Positions 10,640-20,210 of a DNA stretch of 64,000 nt are shown piece after piece. The DNA is from Dipteronia dyeriana. Lineage: Eukaryota > Streptophyta > Magnoliopsida > Sapindales > Sapindaceae. A program made the translations under genes and the position numbers. The first letter of the stretch is position 1; every line of letters begins with the position of its first letter. The DNA is taken from contig CM065299.1 of assembly GCA_032871835.1 (NCBI GenBank), forward strand, positions 45,458,706 to 45,522,705, written 5' to 3'. Under the pieces are notes generated by a model. It was not told the origin of the DNA, ran no database searches, and worked only from the letters and a program-made list of their open reading frames with translations.

Positions 10640-10848
10640 TGTTCAAATTTTCTTTTCCTAGTTATTATTCTAAGATTTTCTTCCCATTTTTTCTCAGCTA
10701 AGGTTATTCCACTCAATCTGGCTTTTAAACTAAATTTTTTATCTTTTGGAATGTTACTGTTTTCTAACTGATCATTAATTTCCTTGATCTTTTCTTTACA
10801 CTCTTTTAATCTAAGATTTATATATTCTACTTCTTTATTCAGGTTCAT
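10636..10848 (-). CDS. Viral ORF: 70-codon charged helical protein
   Basis: An intact short frame beginning at an ATG at 10848 and ending in an ATGA overlap (10636-10639). It is almost entirely charged helix (LRLKECKEKIKEINDQLE, then a basic end RKRKFEQ), likely a coiled coil. It starts inside the last codons of the preceding ORF. No homology is recognised; the family of small leader-proximal ORFs in caulimovirids is poorly conserved. Confidence 0.5.
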   Translation of the reverse strand: MNLNKEVEYINLRLKECKEKIKEINDQLENSNIPKDKKFSLKARLSGITLAEKKWEENLRIITRKRKFEQ

Positions 10849-11185
10849 TCAGAGAGCTAGTTGATGCTTTAGAGGATGAATCTAAGCTTTTCTGTTGACC
10901 TTCTTGACTATGCTCTTTAAGTAACCTTTATAATTCTTTTATTTTATTCTCACTATTGGTCTTCATTTCTTCTAGATCATGCAAATCTTTTTCGAAACAA
11001 GGGCATCTATGATTTGTACTTAGGTATATATTATCAAATACTTGATACTTTTCTTTAATAGCCTGATTAATTCTTTCTACCATGCCTATATGATGCTTTT
11101 TTAAAGATTCTAGGCTTTCTGGATTATTAATAGCTAAGTCTATTAATCTAGCTTCTATAGCGCTCATACTATCAATAATATTCAT
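10837..11185 (-). pseudogene. Viral first ORF, broken by one stop
   Basis: The first ATGs are at 11185 and 11167. The frame runs to a TAA at 10928-10930, and past it stays open to a TAA at about 10837, which overlaps the start of the next ORF by about 12 nt. The overlap supports reading it as one gene of about 115 codons with a single stop. The open part is helical (ARLIDLAINNPESLESLKK) with a CxCF pair. The open frame extends upstream to 11266 without an ATG. Function unknown. Confidence 0.5.
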
Positions 11186-11265
11186 AATTAATATTAATAG
11201 AAAAGTGAATACTAATTGATTGGTACGTGGCTTTGTTAAACACAAGTTTACCCTGGCCAACACCA

Positions 11266-11285
11266 CTCTGGATACAGGTATGTCT
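11266..11285 (-). other. Candidate degenerate tRNA-Met primer site at viral end
   Basis: The minus strand reads TGTATCCAGAG near 11270-11281, one inserted base and one substitution away from part of the iMet complement TGGTATCAGAG used by caulimovirids. It lies just upstream of ORF1, where the primer site is expected, and at the edge of the insert. Weak evidence. Confidence 0.25.
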
Positions 11286-11299
11286 ATGTATTCTCAACC

Positions 11300-11708
11300 T
11301 ATATACCTAACTTAGTTGGGAGGCGTTCACGCCAAGAGTAGTGTATCAGGGGATATCACTAGGGACTGAACCAAGAGTGGTGAGTGGTGGTGTCCATAGC
11401 CTGAGGTTGTTGAAATCGAGAGTCCTAGAATCACTTGAGGGTGTAACCTTTACTCATATAGTGGATTTTTGTGACCGAGTGTGGCACACTTAACAGCCCG
11501 TGGATTTTTCCCATTTGGAGGGTTTCCACGTATACATCTTGTGTTATTTATATTTCCGCACTTTACACTTGATGTTGAATGCTTGTTTATTTGGGGTAAT
11601 TTGTGTTAATATTGATTAATCAAAAAATCGGTAATTAAATTGATTAAAACCTATTCACCCCCCCCCCCCCCCTAAGTTATTAGACACACACTTTATTGGG
11701 AACTTTCA
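11300..11708 (+). repeat. 3' LTR of Copia C1, second part
   Basis: From about 11420 to 11708 the sequence again matches the 3' end of the C2 LTR (for example 'cagcccgtgg' and 'cccatttggagggtttccac'), ending in ...CTTTCA at 11708. A run of 15 cytosines (11658-11672) stands where C2 has a mixed C/T tract. The exact start is unclear. The next bases, 11709 on, are gypsy sequence in the other orientation, so C1 had inserted into gypsy G1. Confidence 0.75.
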
Positions 11709-12724
11709 AGTACTTCTTTGAGGGTCCTTGGTGAAGTCTTTTTCTGCAAGGCCAGGATCTTCTCAGGGTTGATTTCGATTCCTCTTTGGTGGACTTTAAA
11801 ACCCAGGAATCTTCCCGAAGGAACTCCGAAGAAACACTTGTTCGGATTTAGCTTTATTTGGTATCTTCTCAAGACATCAAATATCTCTCGCAGGTCTAAA
11901 GTATGCCTGCCTGCCATGATGCTCTTGGTCAACATGTCATCAATGTATACTTCCATGTTTCTTCCTATTTGTCGTGCGAAGATTCTATTGACCAGCCTTT
12001 GATATGTTGCACCTGCAATTTTTAACCCAAAGGGCATTACTGTGTAACAGTACAAACCCTGATGAGTGGTGATTGCTATTTTTTCTTCGTCGGCCTTGTT
12101 CATCCGGATTTTGTTATATCCCGAATAGGAGTCCATGAAACTGAGCAGCACATGGCTTGATGTAACGTCCACCAACTGATCTATCCTCGGAAGTGAATAA
12201 CTGTCTTTTGGGCATGCCTTGTTTAAATCTGTGAAATCTACACACATCCTCCACTGTCCATTCTTCTTTTGGACGAGGACTACATTAGCTACCCATTGAG
12301 GGTAATTGACCTCTCTAATTGATCCTACAGCGAGTAGCCTCTCTAATTCCTTTTTGATTGCCTGACTTCTCTCGAGATTGAATGATTTTCTCTTTTGTAT
12401 CACCGGTTTTGTATTCGGGTCTACTGTGAGATGGTGAGATATTATTCGAGCATCTATCCCGACCATGTCTTCATGACTCCAAACGAACACATCCCTGTAT
12501 TCTTTAAGTAGATCAATGAGGCTTTGTTTGACTTTTCCTTCCAGGTTGGCCCCGATCTTGATCTTTTTATCTGGTTCATCATCTTTCAAGATGATTTCTT
12601 ATACCGGTTAGCTCTTCGGGCCATCTCTTGGGATCCCTTGACTACCCCAACCCCCTGTTCGGTCGGGAACTTGATCATTAAAGCATAAGTGGCTGTTACA
12701 GACTTAGTTTTAGTTGAGAATGGT
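11709..12724 (-). pseudogene. Gypsy G1 (Tat type): reverse transcriptase fragment
   Basis: An open RT frame (12589-11709) of about 290 codons carries the standard blocks: YPQWVANVVLVQKKNGQWRM, FTDLNKACPKDS, MPFGLKIAGATYQ and catalytic YIDDM. Upstream, 12724-12590 matches the end of the protease and linker of G3 (40790-40910), with about 100 bp missing. The frame ends because Copia C1 is inserted at 11708 in the RT/RNase H connection. It is the best preserved RT among the gypsy copies here and belongs to the same family as G3 and G4. The remainder lies left of the window. Confidence 0.88.
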
Positions 12725-13282
12725 TAACTAAAGAAAAATAAGAACAACTATCAAACTTTACAATTTGAACAAGACATGAGCGACTATTGCGCTCTATTAG
12801 ATTTTTTCGGGCAAGATGCCCGTATGATAGTCGCCTTGTTTAATAAGTAAAGAGAGAAAGAGACTATTGGATTGTGAAATCCTTGAAATGGAAACAATAT
12901 CCTTATTGAATGAAGTCTCAAAAGTCACTTGCACACATATTTACAAACATTTTGTAAGCATTCAATAAATTCATCATGCATAACACTTTAAGCATGTCAA
13001 GATCAAGTTTTTCATAAACATGGAGATAAACTTTGGGTCAATCAAATGTACTTCCCAATCAAATTTCCTAGTCCAAAAATGCATGTTTGAACACAAATGA
13101 GACATGCATTTCAAATAAGGAAAAACACACTTATTGAATAAAAAGACATATAATAATATATGCATCCAAGATACAAAAGCAATTAATTAAAGAGTATAAA
13201 ATTAAACAATTATTTTCTTATTAAAATGCAAGTTCGCTCTCTTTGCTTGTGCTCCCCATATGGGGCAAACCACCAAAACCCA
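12725..13282 (-). mobile_element. Copia C2: region after pol, truncated
   Basis: This follows the RNase H stop of C2 and matches 1-430 of the window inverted. The match breaks off at about 12725, where gypsy G1 begins, so about 680 bp of this region and the whole 3' LTR are missing. No long ORF. Confidence 0.75.
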
Positions 13283-14640
13283 TCAATGCACATGACAAAT
13301 CCCAATAGACCTACTAAGAGATTTAAACATAGTTGAATCTAATGGTTTAGTAAATAAATCCGCTAGTTGATCATATGTGCCCACATGTTCAAGTGCAATG
13401 CATTTGCTCACAACTAGCTCCCTAATGAAATGATGTCTAATGTTAATATGCTTGGTTCTAGAATGTTGGACAGGATTTTTTGAAATATTGATAGCACTCA
13501 TGTTATCACAATAAAGGGTTAGAATACCTTGCTCAATGGCATAATCCATAAGCATTTGCTTCATCCAAAGGAGTTGTGTGCAAGCACTCCCAGCGGCTAT
13601 GTACTCGGCCTCGGCTGTGGATAATGATATGGAGTTTTGCTTCTTGCCAAACCATAACACAAGATTGTTCCCTAGGAAGAAGCCACCGCTCGATGTACTC
13701 TTCCTATCATCACAATTACCTACCCAATCTGCATCACTAAAGCCAACTAAACTAGCATTAGCGTCAAAAGAGTATCATATCCCATAGTTGGACGTCCCAT
13801 TCACATATCGAATGATTCTTTTCATGGAGGAGAGATGGGATTCATTGGGATTTGCTTGGTACCTAGCACACACACCAACACTAAAAGCTATATCGGGCAT
13901 ACTAGCAGTCAAGTATGGAAAGCTTCCTATCATGCCACGATATAGACTTTGATCCACTCTTTTTCCACTAGCATCCTTTCTAAGTTTTAAAGTGGTACTC
14001 ATAGGTGTGTCACAATGCTTGGCATTCTCAAGGCCAAACTTCTTCACTAGGTTCTTGGTATACTTAGCTTGGGATATGAAGATCCCATCATGCATTTGCT
14101 TGATTTGCAAGCCTAGGAAGTAATTGAGTTCACCAACCATGCTCATTTCATGCTCATTTCAAACTCATGAGTAATGACATCAACAAATTGTTGAACTTTC
14201 AAGTTGTTGGTGGAACCAAAAACGATGTCATCAACATAAATTTGAGCTATGAATAGCTCAACTTTAGTCCACTTGATGAACAAATTCTTGTCAACACTAC
14301 CTCTAGAATAACCATTGTCAACAAGATAAAGAGTGAGGCGCTCATACCAAACCCTCGATGCTTGTTTCAACCCATATAGCGCCTTCTTGAGGCGATAAAC
14401 ATGATTGGGGTGGTGTGGATCCTCAAACCCCTTAGGTTGCTCAACAAACACTTCCTATTGCAAGAAGCCATTGAGGAAGGCACTCTTAACAACTATTTGA
14501 TACAATTTAAACTTGTGAACATGCAAGATGGATAAGAAAAGCCTAATGGACTCTAATCGGGCAATGAGAGCAAAAGTCTCCTCAAATTCGATACCCTCAA
14601 TTTAAGAGTATCCTTGTGCTACAAGTCTAGCTTTGTTCCA
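13283..14640 (-). pseudogene. Copia C2: reverse transcriptase and RNase H
   Basis: RT blocks read KARLVAQGYS (about 14605-14635), [19 protein letters not shown], and catalytic YVDD in [13 protein letters not shown] (about 14225-14265). RNase H follows, with SLSTAEAEYIAAGSACTQ and the end SIGICHVH (stop at 13283). Breaks: a stop after KARLVAQGYS, one near 14455, an exact 11-bp tandem duplication (14139-14160) that shifts frame between the 14451-14143 and 14146-13775 stretches, and a stop near 13775. The domain order (RH last) and the type match SIRE-like Ty1/copia elements. Confidence 0.88.
14139..14160 (-). repeat. 11-bp tandem duplication in the copia RT
   Basis: atgctcatttc occurs twice in direct succession (14139-14149 and 14150-14160). 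Removing one copy in thought restores the frame between two RT segments, so it is the cause of that frameshift. Confidence 0.85.
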
Positions 14641-16529
14641 TACAATGTTGCCATCCTTATCATATTTGTTCCTATAGACCCACTTGGTGCCTATCACATT
14701 TGTGTTCTTAGGTCTAGGAACTAGAGTCCAAACCTCATTTCTTTCAAATTGATTTAGCTCTTCTTGCATTGCAAGAACCAAAAACTTATCACTTAAAGCT
14801 TCATCAACCTTTCTGGGTTCAATTTGAGAGGTGTAGCAAGTGTAACTAATTTGATTTGCTAATTGTTGTCTAGTCCTCACACCCTCATTCACATTTCCAA
14901 GAATGTCACTCTTGCTGTGGAGATGCCTAAACCAAGGAGCGGGTTCCTTAGAGTCCAATGTAGGATCAATATCAAGAGATTGAGAGACCATTTTTTCAAG
15001 ATTTGATTTTTCATCACTTGAAATCTCGTCAATCTTCACACAGGGAGTATCATCAACCACACTAATCTCCTCATCATGGTTACTAACCTTAGGCCTACAA
15101 TCATCTATGACCACATTAGATGATTCCATTACACTTCGTGTCTTCAATTTAAAAACTCTATAGGCCTTACTATTTAGGGCATAGCCAATGAAAATTCCCT
15201 CATCACTCTTAGCATCAAACTTGCCAAGTTGATCATAGTCATTTATAATGTAGCACTTGCTTCCAAATGAGTGGAAGTAGCTAACATTTGGCTTTCTACC
15301 CTTCCACAATTCATAGGAGGTTTGCCTAGTCCCGGGCCTAAGAATAACAAGCCGTATTGACAGCTTCAGCCAAATAAATTCCTAGGCACATTGTTGCTAT
15401 GCAACATCACACGGGCCATCTCTTAGAGGACTCTATTCTTTTTTTCTACTACCCCATTTTGTCAAGGAGTTCGAGGAGTTGAGAACCCATGGAAAATACC
15501 AAGACTATCACAAAAGTTTTCAAAGCTAAGATTTTCAAATTCTCTCCCATGATCACTTCTAATTCTCTTAATGCATTTTATGTGAGAGTCCTTCTCATTT
15601 TGAATTTTAGTGCAAAGCACTTTAAAGGTTTCAAACATTTCAGATTTTCCTCTAAGAAAGTAAGTCCAAGTAAATCTAGAAAAATCATTCACACACACAA
15701 AAATGTACCTCTTGCCACCAAGACTCTTGGTTTGCATAGGACCTATAAGGTCCATAAGAAGAAGCTCTAATGGCTCCTTAGTGGCAAGACTATTTCCAAA
15801 ATTAGGAAGACCTTTCACAACTTTCAACCTCCCAAGAACTTTCAAGTCTTTGAAATTCATATGACCTAACCTTTGATGCCATTAATCAACTTAATCATAA
15901 CTAGAAAAATTGCAAGAGATGCCATTAGAATCAAGACAATAACAATTGTCACTTGGTATCTTGCCTTTCAATAAAACTTGTCCATCTTCTCTTAGAATAG
16001 AGCAATCAACTTTTCCAAACAAAATGGAAAGCCCTTCATCACTTAAATGTGATATGCTAATGAGATTGGCTTGCAAACCATCTACATAGAGAGCATTAGG
16101 TAAGGAGGGCAAACCAGGGATGGAAATGTTTCCTTTTCCTAGAACCTTCTTACGTGAACCATCACCAAAGGTGACAAATCCACCATCCTCCATCACAAGA
16201 GTTTCAAAAAAACTCTTGTTTCCTATTATGTGCCTAGAGCAACCACTATCAGGATACCAAGTGTTAGAGGCTTTCGCCTTGAACACCACTTGGGCCACAT
16301 GGAAAACATACTCATTTGTTCTAGTCCACCTAGTAGCAACATTGTCATTTCTAAGAGCCTTGGGTTCATTGGCTCTAAAATTCCTAAGTACATGCATTTT
16401 GGCTTTTCTAAGCATATTCTTTTCAATCATGCTTTCGAAACGACACAACTTAATAAATTTAAAACAGTTCGGCCTTATGTGACCTTCAACACCATAAAAA
16501 TGACAAATGGGAGTACAATAAGAATTCAT
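14602..16529 (-). pseudogene. Copia C2: second zinc knuckle, protease, integrase, RT start
   Basis: In order: a damaged second knuckle (CHFYGVEGHIRPNC, about 16510-16465; the second cysteine is lost), aspartic protease (WYPDSGCSRHI, about 16230-16260), GAG-pre-integrase (WHQRLGHMNF near 15870), and the integrase core with its acidic residues in LLLMDLIGP, IRSDHGREF and the following NGVVE. The integrase C-terminus and the RT start (NEVWTLVPRPKN) lie in 15309-14602. Breaks: stops near 15890 and 15875, a stop at 15462 beside NGVVE, and a frame change near 15330. Confidence 0.85.
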
Positions 16530-16538
16530 ACCATATCC

Positions 16539-18330
16539 TTATGCAAGTATGGAAGACTTCCTTCTCCTTTGAGTTGTCCTTTGGTGTTGAGCTGAATCTC
16601 TTCTTTGAAACATCCTTTGTTGTTGAAAACTTCTTTGTTGAATTTGAGGGCTCCTTGGAAGTTGAGGTCTTGTATGATGTGTTCTAGCTCTTAGTGGATG
16701 AGCTTTAGCTTGAGAATTTGTTTGAGCCTTCATTTGAGCTTGCTTTGAAGATTCTCCTACTTCATTCGATCTCATTTGTTGGTGTGAACCTTGAGTCTCT
16801 TTGACCTCTTGAATTTTGACAAAGATGGTCTTCTTCAAGGAAGTGGCATTCATGCCTTCCACATATCCTAAGCTCGTTTTATCATTAGGACACTTCCCAC
16901 ATGATAGCATCTTATCAAGTCTCTCGGTTCCGGATGTCATCTTGGCTATCAATTCTTTTGCTTCTCTAAGCTCAATCTTCAAGTTTTCTTCACTCTTCTT
17001 AGTGATCACAAGCTCCAACTTTAAACTCTCTTCTAACTCTTTTCCACTCTTTACCTTTTCACTCAAGTTGGTAATCTTGAAAATCAACTCTAGATTCTTC
17101 TTTTTCAACTCTTGAACCTCCTTCTTCTTTTTCAATCTAGACTTTTCAAAAAACTTCATGAAGTCTACATAGTCCATTTCCTTATCAATCTCAAACCTAG
17201 AGTTAGAAGAGGTATTCTCATCACTAGAGTCATCTACTTCTTTCTTGTCACTCATAACTTCCATGCCATTATGAGATGTTGTGAAGGCAATGAAGTTTGC
17301 AACTCTATCTTCGTCATCCGAAGATTTTTCTTCCTCTTCTAAGTTTTCACTATCACTCCAAGTGGCCGCCATAGCCTTCCTTTTTTTCTTTTTCGTCAAA
17401 TTTGCACATTCTGGAGCAATGTGACCAAAACCACTGCATTCATAGCATTGAATGCCCTTCTTAAAGTCACTTTCTTGAAACTTTTCAATCTTCTTGAAGG
17501 GAGTTTTCTTCTTCACTTCCTTTCCCTTTGACCCAAAACCTTTCCTCTCAAACTTCATGAATTTGTTGAATTTTTAAACCATGAGGGCCATTTATTTATC
17601 TGAGTCCTCCTCCTCTTCTTCAGCCTTAGTGGTCTTCAAGGCAATGTTCTTTTGCTTCTTTGGAGGAGTGGGTGAGGTGTTCCATCTTGACTCATAATCA
17701 AGAAGTCTTCCAATGACTTCACTCGGCTTCATATTCTTGTACTCACTATTCTCTTCAAGTGCCGTCACCTTTGATTCGAACCTTGATGGAAGTGACCCCA
17801 TAATTTTTTACTTAACTCTCATATCTGAATAGGGGTCACCAAGTTGATGGCTTTGGTTGACAATATCCATCAACTTCACTTGGAAGTCAATGAAGCATTC
17901 ATGCTCCTCCATCCTAATCATCTCAAATTGCATTTGGAGAACTTGGAGATTTGAGTCCTTGACTACATCAGTTCCCTCATATGCCGTTTGAAGAATTTCC
18001 CAAGCCTCCTTTGCAATCCTAGTGTTTTGGACCAACTTGTATTGATTATCGTCCACGGCACAAAGGATGGCATGCATAGCCTTGTTGTTCCACTTGGATG
18101 CTTCAAACTCTTGAGTACTCCAAGTAGACTTGGGCTTAAGAGCTTCTACACCATCGTCGATGATCATTGCTGGAGGAGTATAACCATCTTCAATAGCCAT
18201 CCAAGCACGGTCATCTATTTGGCAAAGATAAGCTTCTATCTTTCCCTTCCAAGTAGCGTAATTCACCCCATTAAACAAAGGAGGTCTTGTGCTTTAGGCT
18301 CCCTCATTACTATTTCCGTTTCCACTCATT
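16539..18330 (-). pseudogene. Copia C2: gag
   Basis: The ATG at 18330 gives MSGNGNSNEGA then a stop at 18296; the gag proper continues (FNGVNYATWKGKIEAYL). Segments 18278-17808, 17801-17592 and 17558-16539 carry the UBN2-type gag domain, then the zinc knuckle CYECSGFGHIAPEC (about 17400-17450), then an acidic coiled-coil tail and a Q/R-rich end. A gag this long with an extended tail after the knuckle is typical of SIRE/Maximus elements. Stops near 18296, 17805 and 17590 break it. Confidence 0.85.
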
Positions 18331-18460
18331 GTGTTTGAGGGTAATAAATGATATGAATATGCAAATGTGATGCAAATGTAATGCAACACACTAAAATGCA
18401 AACAACCAAAATTGCACAAGGTAAGACACACACAATCCATGGATCACCTAAGTATATCTA

Positions 18461-18481
18461 GGCACCGACTCATATACCAAT
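18461..18481 (-). other. Copia C2 primer binding site
   Basis: Directly inside the 5' LTR the minus strand reads TTGGTATATGAG, close to the initiator-tRNA-Met complement TGGTATCAGAG. Confidence 0.75.
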
Positions 18482-19960
18482 TGAAATTCCCTAGAAAGTG
18501 TGTGTCTATAACCTAGAGGAGGGGTGAATAGGTTTTAATTCGATAGATTACCAATTTTGAGAATTAATCAATATTAACAATTCTACCCCATTCTACTTAA
18601 ATGTTCAAATAAATGACAACAAACATAAAACAATAACAACACGGAAAATATATGTGGAAACCCTCCAAATGGGAAAACCACGGGCTATTTAGAGCACCAC
18701 CCTTGATCCTCAAAATACACTATTGAGTAAAATTTTACAACCTAGATTGACCTCCCGTCTAACCCTACAGTTACTAACCCTTTTCACTCTACCCAACGGG
18801 CCTTAATAGCGATTTTTGATCACTAGCCTTGTGCACTAACCACTTAGCCACAAGCTAAATCAACAATGAAGAGATAATGGCAACCTAAGTGAATATGCAA
18901 GAACATTCAATATGCAAAAATGCTAGGTCAAGACATTCATGTTTATCTAGGATTAATAATGACAATTAAAGCAAATCCTAGATATCAATGTTCTAAATGC
19001 AAAGGCAAGAAGAATTAGCTAGAAGGGTAAAAACGTCCTAAATGCTAGCTATCATAAATTAATGCATCTCAACGAACAATCAATACACAAGCATGTCATA
19101 AAAGCAATTAATCACACAAGCAAGCAAGCAATTAGTATTCAATAAAGACTAAAACCCTAGGTATACATGTCTTAGTAATGAAAACATAAAGTTTAGAACA
19201 TGTAGAGAATACCTAGTCATGAACAAACAAGAAACCGATGCTTGAAAGATGCTTGATGATTCGGATTTTAAGGATGGTTGAGTAAAAATGGATTCTTGGA
19301 GCTTCTCTCTCTAAAGAACCTTATCTCTCTCTAAAAAAATATGTTTGGAAGCTCTCAAAACGACTTGGGAAAAAGATGGAACATTTAGATGAAGCCTAGA
19401 ATGAAACTGCATCGTTTAAGGTGCAAGGCAACCAAAACTCGTCAGGACCGCTGGCTGTACCAAGGTCTAGGTAAGTGTCTTGACCGCGGCACAGAGAGCG
19501 ATGTATCGCCTGGACAATGCCACTCTGTAAGTCGTTGTGCATGCAGCGTGCACAGACCACGGCATATGCAACAAGCACAGACCTCGGTAGCCACATCGTG
19601 CATCCTCTGTCAAACACCGCTTTGCAGGCCGCAGCGGGGGCACTGCACAGAGAGCGGTCTAGACCGCGGTAAAGAGGAAAAAATCCTCTTTTTAAGGCAC
19701 AAACATACATTTAACACTCAAATAAAAATAAGACACACAAGGCACTCCAAATGTCAAATAAGCATGCAAGCAAGATAATTAAAATAAAATGCATGAGTGT
19801 GAGTGTGTGCACTAAATCTCTTCAATGAAGTTAAGCAAGTGATTTTACCTTTGATGCTTGAGAATGAACTTGAGCAATGAAGACCTAAACTACCCTTACA
19901 TATTGATCCCAAAATATGGTTGTCAACGAAATGAGCCAATCAAAAACCGAGAAACTTACA
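18482..19960 (-). repeat. Copia C2: 5' LTR (1479 bp)
   Basis: On the minus strand it runs from TGTAAG (19960) to ...AATTTCA (18482). It is homologous to the split C1 LTR. A GC-rich block with CCGCGG-type motifs lies at about 19440-19680. It is inserted in a gypsy LTR, whose sequence begins at 19961. The matching 3' LTR is absent. Confidence 0.9.
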
Positions 19961-20210
19961 GTTCCCAAGCAACATCATTTGATCCTGAGTAGAAACGTCA
20001 TTTAACCAGTCCCGAGTGTCGTTAACTGATCTCGAGTATTATATGATGTCGATTGACCTTAAGTAGGTTTTGTTCAACATCTGCTTACGGGGTTTTCTCT
20101 TCTTCGGTGATGTCTTGTAGGATATTTTCTGAATGCCTATTCGGATATCCACCTGGCAATTTTTCCTCTTTATTGATGACGTGTACGTACGATGAAATTC
20201 ACATACGACA
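19961..20210 (-). repeat. Gypsy LTR fragment (5' end), G3/G4 family
   Basis: The minus strand begins TGTCGTATGTGAATTT at 20210 and matches the outer 250 bp of the G4 LTR (53717 down to about 53480), including 'gccaggtggatatccgaata'. It is cut off at 19961 by Copia C2. It is probably the 5' LTR of G1, whose RT lies on the other side of C2. Confidence 0.8.

Larger units (their letters stand above)
2450..11300 (-). mobile_element. Endogenous caulimovirid (pararetrovirus), near full length
   Basis: About 8.8 kb of AT-rich sequence reads on the minus strand as a Caulimoviridae genome. The order is small 5' ORFs, movement protein, capsid with zinc finger, aspartic protease (DTGA), reverse transcriptase (YIDD), RNase H, viroplasmin/transactivator-like ORF, one unknown ORF, then promoter and poly(A) signal. 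Caulimovirid genomes are usually 7-9 kb, so this is close to one whole copy. It lies inside the 3' LTR of Copia C1. The left junction is sharp at about 2450; the right one is uncertain, about 11270-11350, because the LTR copies diverge there. No LTRs or integrase belong to it. Base composition (A-rich sense strand) differs from the neighbouring gypsy elements. Breaks are listed under each gene. Confidence 0.9.

Noticed and set aside
2450..11300. LTR retrotransposon rather than virus
   Set aside because: No flanking LTRs or integrase, and it has a movement protein and a viroplasmin-like ORF.
18461..18481. tRNA gene fragment
   Set aside because: It is the short iMet complement of a primer site next to an LTR, with no tRNA fold around it.
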